From positions 16,553,048 through 16,617,047 of the forward strand of contig NC_049995.1 of assembly GCF_000003815.2 (NCBI RefSeq): a DNA stretch of 64,000 nt, read 5' to 3'. Under the pieces are notes generated by a model. It saw nothing but the letters and a program-made list of their open reading frames with translations. It was not told the DNA's origin and ran no database searches. The translations under genes and the position numbers were made by a program. The DNA is from Branchiostoma floridae (lineage: Eukaryota; Chordata; Leptocardii; Amphioxiformes; Branchiostomatidae). Shown piece after piece: positions 46,201 to 57,500 of this stretch. Positions within the stretch are counted from its first letter, which is position 1, and every line of letters begins with the position of its first letter.

Positions 46201-47709
46201 GTATATGCGTGCAGCAAAAAGGCTGCGGGTGTCATCAGAGAATGAAGCCCCACCTACATCACTAAATGGTAAGGGCATTACAGAGGGAATAAGAAAAGTG
46301 TCTAATGGATACAATCAGTAATCCTAAACATATAAATTCTTGATCAACAGTTTAATCTATCATTCTTGCTCAACAAGTAAATCTATCACTTGTCACTTAT
46401 TCAACATGAATCACATACCATACACACAAGACTACTTGCTACAAAGTTTATCCGCTTGGTTTTCGGAGTGGGGATATAGATGTGAATCAAGTAGAGAAGC
46501 ATGCAACCTGCATGAGTAAAATATTGAAACAACAATACATACATATGAATCAGAGTTTAGAACATTCAGTTCAGTTCAGATATATGACACTCATAATCAC
46601 ATAGCACTTTCATTGAACTTCGGATTTGCTTTATTTCAGATGAAGAAATGATCGCTGACCCTCCTCCTGAAAGTGTAGAGACTCTGAGAGACCCCCTTCC
46701 TGAAAGTGTAGAGACTCAGAGAGAACAGCTCACAAAAGTACAAGAGGAGAAATGTAAGTTGGAACAGTTTTGCGAGTCCCTTCAAAGTGAAGCTGACAAC
46801 CTTAGGGAAGAACGTGATCACCTTCAAGAACAAATCAAGAAATCATCAACATCAGCCTCCAATCTCACAGATGCAAAATGCAAGCTCTTCACTGGAATAC
46901 CTACTGTTGCACTGTTTATGTTTGTGTTTAGACTTGTTAGTGATTTCATTGCTCCTCTAAAGTCCATGTGTCAGCAGGATCAAATACTCATGACTCTCAT
47001 GAAGTTGAGACTAGGCCTCAAAAATGCTGATCTAGCTTTGAGATTTAGTGTTTCTGCCTCCACAGTTTCAAAAGTCATAAACCGTTGTATTCCAATCTTA
47101 GCTGTCCGACTAAAGTTCCTGATTCATTGGCCGTCCAAGGAAACCGTAAAGCGCAATCTTCCCAAAAAATTTCGGAAAAAAAAATACTCAAACTGTAGAG
47201 TCATCATTGATTGCTCAGAGATTTTCACTGAGAGGCCATACAATTTAAAGACCCGAGCAAAGACCTGGAGTAACTATAAACACCATCATACGTTCAAATT
47301 TCTGGTAGGTATTACACCTTATGGAGCAGTGTCATTTCTGTCCAGTTCCTGGGGTGGAAGAATTTCTGATAAAGACATTACGCTAAAAAGTCGTTTCTAT
47401 AACAAAGTGGAATATGGTGATATGATTATGGCAGATCGGGGATTCACCATTTCTGAGGAACTTGCCCTGAAAGGAGCAACACTAGTTATGCCACCATTTA
47501 CCACAGGAAGGACACAACTCCCGGGGCGTATCGTCCAAGATGCCAGACAGATATCAGCTCTAAGAATTCATGTAGAACGTGCAATTGAAAGAATCAAGAA
47601 CTTCCAAATTCTCAGCCAAATCTGTCCATTAACATTTGCCCCTCTACTCAGTGACAGTGTTGTTATCTGTGCGGCTCTTACAAACTTACTTCCAAAGCTA
47701 ATCAAGTAA

Positions 47710-47953
47710 TTTTTAATGGCAATGTTGTCTGCACGAGCTGGCCTTTTCTGTATATCAAAATACTGAGATTGAAGGTAAAATGTTAAAGGGACACAAAACA
47801 AATTTTTGGGAAGCCCACTACAATATAATAAGTATACCACAAAGTACAATTCTTACTTGTTTTACATTAGTTTTTTAAAACATGACATAAAACTGTAAAA
47901 TGCCTTCTATTGTTATACTAGTATTTTTAGTATTTCAAACTGTCCAGTAGGAT
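47710..47953. other. Gap between the two convergent transposon genes
   Basis: AT-rich, no ORF. It must hold both 3' ends, so the transcripts may overlap. Confidence 0.5.
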
Positions 47954-50900
47954 TTAGCATTGACAACAGGGACAGAACCAATGGCCCCTTGGTTTTCTCT
48001 TGATGCCAACACATTTGTAATGGAACCATTCTGACTCACATTCATTGTTATCACACTTTACCATCCTACCATATGCTGGTTTCTGACAAGAACAGTAACG
48101 TTTGTTTGGGTCATCATCTTCCTGGAAAGTCACATCTACTCCAGAGTCTCCACACTGTAACTTGTGGGTCAGTATCTCAGGGATAAGACTGGACTTTACA
48201 AACTGGACACATGTAGACAACATTACATTTAACAGTGACTGGTCCCTTGGAACATTTACTACAACCATGCCTGCATTAGTCCACACTACAAAATCACATG
48301 TTGAGACACCGGTAACCAGCATATGTGTCTGGACTTGGGTGTAATATCTGTGCCCTGTCTTTAGCTTACAATCCTTATCTAAACAGTAGTTGGCATCTGA
48401 TAGACACAGATCTGCAGCAGGATAGATGTCCCTGTACTTGTATGGGCACTTGATCTCAATCACAGTTCTTCCATGGCATGAACACTGTCTCATCCCATCA
48501 GGAGATGCACCTATATATACAACAGTAATGTTCAAATTAGTGGCAAAGTTTCTGATATTTCAAACATGAACATAATGTACTTACTTTTGATACTTGCCAA
48601 ATGCTGCAAATGGCACATATTCACTTGGTACGAATACAGTGCAATTGTTAAAACAAGTACATGTATTTCATTGTTACATCAACAAAATCATAAGTCAATT
48701 AGACATTGTGTAGTTGGTACTCAATTACATGTACTATACTTCATAAGTTTGAAGTAAGAGCCAAAATTAGCTATACCTATGAAGGGAAAATCCTTGTAGA
48801 GAATGAGCCCCACTTCCTCCAATTTCACATCCTTGCAGATGCACAAGGTAGCTTCCAGGTACTGTTGCCTTGCCTTCTCCTCCTGTTTCATCCCCCATTG
48901 TATAGCTGGAACCTGAAAGTGAAATTCCCTATTTAGAATTTCTGACATAGAAAGCACAAATGAATTACATCTCTAATATGACACTATCTCGCATTGACTG
49001 AACATTTAGACTGTCACACTTTGCAGAAATATTTAGACTCCTGGTATTGTTTAAATCCAAATAAAGATCAGAGCTACACTTGCTCTGGGATTATTATGGT
49101 ACATGTTCCAATATACAGGGTAATGTTGTCTCTTTGTGTGCCTTAATTACCTACGAAAAATGGCTTCCTGCAAGTGTACACTGTACTAGTTTTCAGTTAA
49201 CTCACTTGGCTCAAATCCTTGCAGTCATATTGCATGACCTTCCGTACTGCAGTGGTGGGGTTTGATGCATGAAGGACATCATGCATGGATGTAGAAGTCA
49301 CACGACCCTTGCGTTGCTGACGCCATAAAGCAGACTTGGACTGCCCCACTGTAGCTTTGTTGAGGTTTGTGATTTGCTCGGGGTTGCACCGAACATCCTC
49401 AAGGATGCTGTCTACACTAACACTAGTAACAGGGACTTTGGCTGGATGACAAGACCTGTATACCACAGGGGGAAGCGTCTCTGTGTTGACATCTGACTCA
49501 TCTTCTGATGCTGTGTCTGTGTCCTCCTCCTCTTTAATGACAGCACTGGCAGTGGGACACAGCTTCCTCAGTTGTGAGAAAGCAGAAGCGGCCTCTTCTT
49601 CACTGAGTGGTGGCACATCACACTGCGGCTTCCGGCGCGCCTTCTTGATCTGGACTCCATGTTTAGGGTGCGAAAAGTCCATGTCCTCAGCCCTTTGTGG
49701 ATCAACCTGAAAGAAATAATCCACAAAATGAATTATCAATAATATATGTGAGAAAAAGCATTATACAGTGGCCATGTCAGATATTACACTTTACAAAGAG
49801 GAACATCTTAGCCTGCAGTCCAACCTTGTTGTGCTTTAGTTCGCTCCCAAAGGTCGCTACCCCATGGCATTGACGGGGTAGCCACCGTTGGGAGTGGACT
49901 AAAGCACAACAAGGCTGGACTCCAGGCTAGGAACATCTACTATATTGCTGTAAATCTATAGTGTAGTGCTATATATTGTGAATTGGATACATGTAAATGC
50001 CACATGATTTTGTAGAAGCAAAGAAATCCATTCATTAATGTAAGTTATAACAGTCTACTTAGGCAAAAAAATTGTAGACATTGAAAAAAATTCTACTCAA
50101 TTATAATGCCCAAATATGAACAGACCTTATCTTTGTAATATTTGTTCCACACGGCCTTTCTGCTGGTGCATGACGTCCGTTTTTCCTGAAGAGACCTGGA
50201 GGCCTCCACTGCGAACAGCAGTGCAGCCACATGGCTGCAGACCTCTCCCAATCTACATTGAAATATAACAAAAAATGAGTATACATTATAGGTACTATAG
50301 TCAGGAGCAATTTTAGAGTTAATGGTAAAAGGAACGGATAAGTTGGCCAGCTTCACAGTACAATGAAAGATTTGCCTTATCTTCTCATTATGGAAGTCTC
50401 TGTGATATTTGAATATTTCTACTATATACACATTTCTTTTAGCATTATCTACATCTACATGATGATATGTGTTAGTATACTCACTCTCAGGAACTGTTGA
50501 TAACTCCAAATTACCTAGAAAACGAAACACATCAACAAGTAAAACCTGCAACAAGAACATCAACAAGAAGAAATGCATTTGCAACAGGTACAAATACAAC
50601 TGGAAACCATCAAGCACAAGAACATGAACCAAGGAAAAAAATTAAGACAGTTATCTTGCCACATACAAACTGCATGGTCGCTCCTCCCTGGAAATATACG
50701 GAGGAACATTTACAGGTGAGTACTAGTTTGACTTTCATTATTTCTAAAACTGTTTCTTGCCATGGACCTCATCTGACGAGAACACTGTTAGATAAAAATG
50801 TGACTTTTTGGATATGATGGTCAATGCAGTTATATTACCTACCCTGCCATACAAGTGCAGTGAGCTGCCATGACATAACCCTCTTTTTTGGTCAAACACA

Positions 50901-51647
50901 CCCATGGGTTGTGAGGAGTCTCTGTTACTCTCTGTCCTGAAACACAAATGTAACAGAAAAAAAAGATAATACAGTAAATATAAAAACGTATCTGACAGTT
51001 AAATACTAATCACGCATCTCATTCTTCATCTTCAAGAGTTCTCACTACAGGTACATGTAAGTAGAAATATTGTTCCAATGCACTCCAACACCCACCTGGC
51101 ACAACCTTGGCCTTAAGGAAGCAGACCTTCACATTTTTTCCAATAGGGTGGTACCTGCACTCCCTCACATGGCCACTTATAAAGAGATTGTACGCCTCCA
51201 GGGATTTATAGGCTTTCATGGCTTCTCCGTTAAACGGACCTGGAGCCTCGATTAGGTAGGTGTAGATGCACCCATAGTCCGTATCTGGCCAGAGGCTCAA
51301 ATCATCCTTCCAACCTGTATAACATACAAATGATAATAAACATAACGTTACGTAGCCAGAATTTCTAGAGATTAGCAACAAACACATTTACACGTACTCA
51401 TGTTTTTGTAACCTTTATCTGACACAAAAATCTACCTTATCAAAATCTAGAAACACATGTACACATGATCCTCACCTGTCAGACTGTATGGGTCAGGTAG
51501 GCGTACACCGTCACCAGTCACCGCCGAACCAGTCACTTCCGGGTTTGAACTATCGCCGGCGTCTTCGACACTTACCATTAATTTCTCAAAATACCTGGTT
51601 CGGTCATTAGGCTCCAAAGAGCTAATGTAGCTGTTTGAAGAACTCAT
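47954..51647 (-). CDS. SWIM-YqaJ nuclease-PHD protein of the transposon, intact
   Basis: Seven exons (5' to 3'): 51647-51476, 51314-51096, 50936-50843, 50252-50126, 49706-49206, 48912-48777, 48510-47954. All have AG/GT borders and matching phases, giving 601 residues without a stop. SWIM zinc finger: Cys157-x-Cys159 ... Cys167-x-His169 (CTCMAGLGEVCSH, split by an intron). An acidic linker (TDTASEDESD) precedes a YqaJ/lambda-exonuclease-type domain: EEKARQQY (~382-389), GASPDG (Asp421), EIKCP (Glu435, Lys437) and YYTQVQTHM (Gln475, Gln477). A C-terminal PHD finger (~554-601) carries CSCQKP, CDNNEC, WFHYKCV and WFCPCC. Inferred role: a 5'-3' exonuclease acting with the transposase, with PHD as histone reader. 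Integrity suggests recent activity. Confidence 0.88.
49800..49938. mobile_element. 121-bp MITE nested in an intron of the nuclease gene
   Basis: Element 49809-49929, ends TAGCCTGCAGTCCAACC and GGCTGGACTCCAGGCTA, nearly palindromic, flanked by exact 9-bp GGAACATCT on both sides. It lies in the intron between exons 4 and 5. Confidence 0.85.
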
Positions 51648-51960
51648 ATTGATTAAACGTATTAATTAAACCACATTAGGAACAGAAATATAACAGCCCG
51701 GAACGGATGACAGAAAGCCCGTACGGCGGGAAAATCAAAACAACCGGAAACACATGACGGAAGTCAAGAGGGCAAGGGTCATTTTCTCCCAAAATATTAC
51801 ACAAGAAAAAAAAAAAAAGACTAAGAAGTAGTGAAAAAAATACAAAATCTGAAAAAATCCCATGGATGCGATAAAAACGTGGCTGAAAATGCGCAAATTC
51901 GCGTAAACAGTACGATCTGCTTCCGCGCCGGTATGCTAATTAGTAATCTGATCTCCTAAC

Positions 51961-51975
51961 GCTTTTTGCCTACCA
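51961..51975 (-). repeat. Right terminal inverted repeat of transposon
   Basis: GCTTTTTGCCTACCA, complement of the left terminus. Confidence 0.9.
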
Positions 51976-52068
51976 GTCAGCGCTCGTGCGCCGAATACCC
52001 CGGATGTAAACAATAACAGCGATTGCTCGTATTAAAGACGCAGTAAAGAGTAAGGTAACTTGAAGAAG

Positions 52069-52280
52069 TCACCGTTCCATTCCAACACCAGAATCCCCGC
52101 CCCTGTTCCAAAGAACAAAGCCCCGAACCTGTCGAGCACTATATCGAACCACTGTTCTATTTCGAACACCACGATCGGTACGATCAAGAAGAGTGCTGGT
52201 AGGACAGAAATAGCGGCCGACGCTTCTGTAGGTACTAATACTAACTGACTTTGGTTTAGCTTCTGGGGCTCGGAAATCCT
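52069..52280 (-). CDS. Putative last exon of the RING/TRAF-like gene
   Basis: Acceptor CCCTAAG on the minus strand, entry phase 1, open for 70 codons to TGA at 52071-52069. Composition is Arg-rich (RTDRGVRNRT) and matches nothing I know. No AATAAA lies between the stop and the transposon end at 51975. Confidence 0.35.
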
Positions 52281-54513
52281 CTTAGGGTTAAGGAATGAAC
52301 CAAAGAAAAAGACATCCAAAGAGTACAGCTGTTTGACGCGAAGCTTCAAGGTGCTTTTTCAAGTAGCTAGTGGTAACGTTAGTGCAATGTGGCTTTGCTT
52401 TGGCCCGCGTTTCTGCTTGGGCTACACAGCTTAATTTGTGTGTCTCTACAGCAGATGGTTAGTTCGCTGGTAGTGATGTGTGTTTAGCTTCCATACTCTT
52501 TTCCAAATGCTGAGTGCTTAAAGCATAGAAAGCAGCATGTAACGTTAACGTTAACATTTTTTAAGTTTTTGGTGTGGCTCGGGACCGACAGAATGCGAAC
52601 ACTTTATACTCACTCGACCATTGCGGTTGACAAAAGAAATAACGTCAAGTAGAAAAATTGCGACATTTGACGGAATACTTAAAATGACCTCTGACCCACC
52701 TGTTGTGAGGGATTCGATCAGGTCGGCCAGATCCTCCATTGCGCATGCCTGGTCATGAACGAACTTCTCAAGTTTCAACCGTTCGTCTCGGTCCTTTTTC
52801 AGCGCCTTCAAAAGATCTGAAATAATGCATGTTTAATTATTTGTGTTATGATTACCTTCTTCTGAAACATCAAACCAATGTCGCCTTATTCGGGATCAAT
52901 ACTGACCAATCAATTTAGAACGTTAACTAACGTTTCACGTGTTTATAACTCTCGCGAGTTTACGTTGTGAAGGGATATGTCATCAGTATTGATCCTGAAA
53001 AAGGCGACAGTGGTCGTTGATGAAAAGCTGTTCCGTGTGTATCTTTGAGTTGGAAGAAGCTTAAAATTGTACCAAGAATTGTGCTAAGAACCCAATGTAG
53101 ACGGCCTAAATTTTAGGCAAAAAAGAAAACCAAGACGGCGGAGTCCTCACTTTGTTGCTCCTTGTGCAGGTTATTGACCTCGTGACGAAGTGCCCGGATG
53201 CAGTTGTGCTCTCCCATCAGGCCATAGCTGATCTCCATCTCACAACCCTGGAAAAACAATCAAACAAATAAATAAGTAAATAAACAACTGATCTCCACAT
53301 CGAAAAACAAACAAATAAGGAAAAATAAACAATTACTTTGTCGCTATTGTTAACTAGTTATCACAGCCTCTAATACTGTGGTAAGAGGCAGTTCACCTGA
53401 TAATGATTGGTCCATGCTATGTTAGCACACATACATAGAAGAATGAAGTCAAGCTACGTAAGAAAATACAAATAGGGAAGTCGAACGCCAGATTGCAATA
53501 AAACCGTTCACAATTGGCGTTTGCAGCATACTTTTGCTAGGCACCCAGTGAATACAATAAAGCAAGCAATCAAAGACGCCAATGTACCGCTAAGCGTTGG
53601 CAGACTCTCTGAATCTACCATTAAGCGCTTCCAGTGCCCTCATATTTACTGTTAGCGATTGTAGGACCCCCACCCCACCCATACAGGCCCTCATAAACGC
53701 ATTCGACCGTACCCTGTTGCAGCTGACAACCCGGTACGAGGTAGGCGCGCGGCACACGGCACATTCTCCAGGCATAACAAACAAATAAATAAACAAACAA
53801 ACGTATACCTTGTTGAAGCTGACGAGGCGATGCTGACAGATCTCGGTATGATCAGGCATCTCCGCACGAGGCAGCCGTACGGCACACGGCTTGTTATTCA
53901 ATCAAACAAACAAACAAACGTACCTTGTTACAGCTGACGAGGCGATGCTGACAGATCTCGGTATGGTCCGGTATCTCTGCCCGCGGTAGCCGCACGGCAC
54001 ACGGCTTGTTCTCCAGACAAACAAACAAACAAACAGACAAACAAACGTACCTTGTTGCCGCTGACGAGGCGGTGCTGACAGATCTCGGTATGATCAGACA
54101 TCTCTGCCCGCGGTAGCCGTACGGCACACGGCTTGTTCTCCAGACAAACAAACAGACAAACAAACAATCATACCTTGTTGCAGCTGACGAGGCGATGCTG
54201 ACAGATCTCGGTATGGTCCGGCATCTCAGCGCGAGGTAGCCGTACGGCACACGGCTTGTTCGGGCAGACCACAGTCACAAACTCGCACTCTTCGATATGG
54301 GCATCCCTCTGAAGAAACGACAAATATACAAGCTTTGTGAAAATGCCGTGGCTCTCTTTAGTTCTGATATAGACAGAAGGGCCGTGCGTTAGTGTGGGCG
54401 TCGTATGTGGCGTAGCTAGTTAAGTGTTGGCTCGAAACAGTAGGCTCGGGTGATTGCCGCAGACTCGTCGTCCGAGCATTTTCGCGAAATGTGACAGGGG
54501 TATAAGGACGCGG

Positions 54514-54564
<51 letters not shown>

Positions 54565-57500
54565 TCGTGCGATCGTCGAACAATTTTGATGCCATTGGAT
54601 TTTCAAGCAGGCCGTGACAGAGCCAACCATCGATTTGGATCGACAGTTGAACTTTCCAGGAGACGTACATTTCTGTCCTCCAAAATTTCCAAAGTTGGCG
54701 ATCGTACGACGATCTCGCGAACTACGTGACCGCGCCCTTCGGACAAATTAGGGACTTCGGAGCACGGCCGGAAATACACTTTCGACGGGCAACGGCAAAT
54801 GGTACCGTAGTAGTCATCTCAAGGCAGATTTACCAGTGGCATAAGATAGTATCATAGCTGGCTAAGGAGTACAGCTGGCCATATGGAGTCATCAGACACT
54901 GGCAGCCAAACACACTCTTAGGCCGGCTTCACTCCTCTGACAGCTTTTGATACTATCTTATGCCAAAGTAGGACCTGCTTGGAGATTACCGTAGTATTTG
55001 AGAACATGGTAGGATCTCTCTTACCGTAAACATAAACATGACTGCAGGATGGCAGCAACTGTGCACACTTCTCCGTACGACGAAAATTAAAGACTAAACG
55101 TATATGCTCAAAAAGACGCAGATGTTCCTGTATGTTTCTCCGCCTTCTCTGGAATTTTGTACACGTGGAAAGCCACCCAATAGAAATATAGCTAGTGACT
55201 TATATTTAGCTATCCAAGGCGCGAGTCTGAGATTACCCATATGGTTAAACCCTCCATGAACGCATTAGCTTTTAGCTTCAAGAGTGTTCTGACTTCTAAG
55301 GAATTTTTCTAATGATTTTATGTGCTAACCTTTTCATGTGCTATATTTTTTACTTTAGTAATACAGTGAAAGCCAGTTAATTGCACGTTGGATAAACGCA
55401 CACTTCGGTCAAATGCACGAAATCCCCAAATCCCGTGGCGGTGCGGTCCATCTGGGTAACTTCGTATTATCGCACACGCCGGATAATTGCACGGAATTCG
55501 CTGGCAAATTGGGTGTGCAATTAAGCGGCTTCCACTGTACTGCCCTCGCAAAATTATGGTAGTTTGTTTGGGATGTAAAAGGCAGTGGAAGGAGAGAGTA
55601 CAGTCTATCTATCACATTATTTTAGTTTAAAAAAGTCCGGTCGAAAACCGTGTTAACTACTTTTACACATGATAATGGTTGTCTGATGTCATGCAAAAAT
55701 TAAAGAGAGCGCTGATGGCATATCATAAAATTCACTTGCTGTGTCCAAGTGACACTTCAACCTGTTCGTGAAAAACAAAACAAAAAACATAATTGGATAG
55801 GGCTCATCTGCGAATGACGTCATGTCGCTAGGCAACGAACACGTCATAGAGGAAGCTACTGCCATTGCCACTTGTTCAAATGAAAGAATGATAATTGTTT
55901 TCCATTTCGAACTGATTTACGCACTTAAGATTGAAAATAATAGTGAAACACAAAAATTATCAAGGTAGCTTGTTATCTACACTTTTTTTCACACTTGGCA
56001 TGTTATTCTGGCGTATGTTTTTGCATTACCAGATAACAGCGTAACAGCGTTAACATTAGGCAGTTTTGTACGACGCATTGTTCGAATGTAAAAAGTTTGC
56101 AAGGACCTGTTGAAAATATCGTTGCTAAGATTTTTTCACAGGGACCAAATGGTAGCCAGGTTGCCATGGACATAATAAAGTGAACTGCCAGCTTTTGCTT
56201 CCTGGTTACCTAAAGCCCTTCAGTGTTACAGGAAAAAGAGGTAATATCTAGCTGGGTAGACCATTATAAAACACAAAAAGTAGGGATAGATTAATGCAAG
56301 CACAAGACACTTGTGATATCTTGCCTGGGCAGAATAAAGTAACGACGCCTTACCGAAACGCATGCCATACTATGGTTGAAAATTTCAATGTATTAAAGCA
56401 CCTTAAATATCTAACTACTTTATGCATTGAGGTATTGTGTATTGTGCAGTGGTATGGTTAGCGGCCCTGCCTCTGGAACTACATTGTAGACGCCGTGAGT
56501 TCTATTCCGGCTGTGTCGCTCACCCGACATGCACGCTACTGGAAGTGGTTGCAGGACGGGACGTTAAGCCGTGATCCACTGTTCATTGTGCTCGTCGCAA
56601 AAAGCTAGGAGAATTTCCCCTGTACAATAAACGTGTAGATACTGTACATAACCTCTGTCGTTTCTGTCACTGCAAATTGAAAATGAGCCCTTTAGTGAGC
56701 TGAACTGGATCGAAATCATTTTCACTAACTATGTCATGGGCTCCCGAGGGTACCCGCAAAGGGGTAGGCCAAAAATTACCCCCAAGACGAATCATCTTAA
56801 ACGGAAAGGAAACGGGTTGGAACAAAATGGACAGCATAGCAGTAGCTGCTCAAAACAGCACCCTATGGAGAAAGTACGCTCACCGAGTTGACCAATGCAA
56901 CAGTGTTGCGGGAGGATCTATGGTCTAAGGTAAGATAACAACGGGACAGTAAAACAAAATCATTCCTACCTGGTCTTGGAAGTCAACATTGTCGACTGAT
57001 ACGACACAGATTCTGCACGGAACGGCTCCCATGTTAGTACGCTTATTCCAAACCTTCAAGAACACCTGACTTTCTCTGTAGCTGTATAGAAAGTCTATAA
57101 CCGCTCTTCGGCGTAACCCAACTACACTTCTCTAATTGATCTGACGTGTGTGTGTGTGGCGTTTTATACACCACAAAAACTCCCAGCTGCCTACGCCATT
57201 ACGCAATCGCGAATCACGACATTGAAAATTAGTCATTCAGAATTATTGTTTACCGGTACCTAAGGCGTCTCGTGTCATCACGACTTCATCTTTCGTGGTA
57301 AGATAAAAGATATAATAGAAAGGGTTTGACGAAAAAGGTTAAATATGATGGAGGGGATTTGAGGGAAAATGTGAGAATTGAAATACGGAATCCTTCCACA
57401 AATACGTGCGTATTTACTAACTTAAAAAAGTGAAGACGGTTCTTCAATAACAGTTTGAAATACGATACGTTTACGACAGTATATTTTAAGTGATTTACAT

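Larger units (their letters stand above)
44764..47709 (+). pseudogene. THAP-domain DDE transposase, one-base frameshift in exon 1
   Basis: Exons 44764-44975, 45760-45868, 46201-46268 and 46640-47709 (stop TAA 47707-47709). Exon 1 encodes a THAP zinc finger: Cys-x4-Cys start (MPTSCCAMNCTN), then a Trp (AAWLRAL) and CSDHF, continued by NPSKDPADPDYVPSLF in exon 2. A run of seven T at 44827-44833 puts TAG in frame at 44833-44835; six T would keep the domain open. Exon 4 is intact from ATG 46648 (353 codons; numbers from there): coiled coil ~22-66, HTH (LKNADLALRFSVSASTVSKV, ~124-143), DDE_Tnp_4 catalytic Asp188 (VIIDCSEIF), Asp263 (MADRGF) and Glu310 or 314 (HVERAIERIKNF). Either recently inactivated or an assembly error in the homopolymer. 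Confidence 0.85.
44683..51975. mobile_element. 7.3-kb two-gene DNA transposon (ISL2EU/IS4EU-like)
   Basis: Terminal inverted repeats are an exact 15-bp TGGTAGGCAAAAAGC at 44683-44697 and its complement at 51961-51975. GTCA sits directly outside both ends (44679-44682 and 51976-51979), a possible 4-bp target duplication; if the element is read one base shorter at each end the flanks are AT/AG. Inside are two convergent spliced genes: a THAP-DDE transposase (plus) and a SWIM-YqaJ-PHD protein (minus), whose stops are 244 bp apart. From what I know of the ISL2EU/IS4EU elements in Repbase, a DDE transposase with a THAP finger paired with a YqaJ-type nuclease is characteristic; they are usually given a 2-bp duplication. 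A SINE (45330-45690) and a MITE (49809-49929) are nested in it. Confidence 0.85.

Noticed and set aside
52060-52349. Plus-strand and alternative minus-strand frames over the putative last exon
   Set aside because: The minus-strand 105-codon frame is not in phase with the upstream exon; the plus-strand frame has no context. Kept only the phase-compatible reading, at low confidence.
54454-54729. Tyr/Ile repeat frames on both strands
   Set aside because: Produced by the (AT)n tract inside a MITE-like element.
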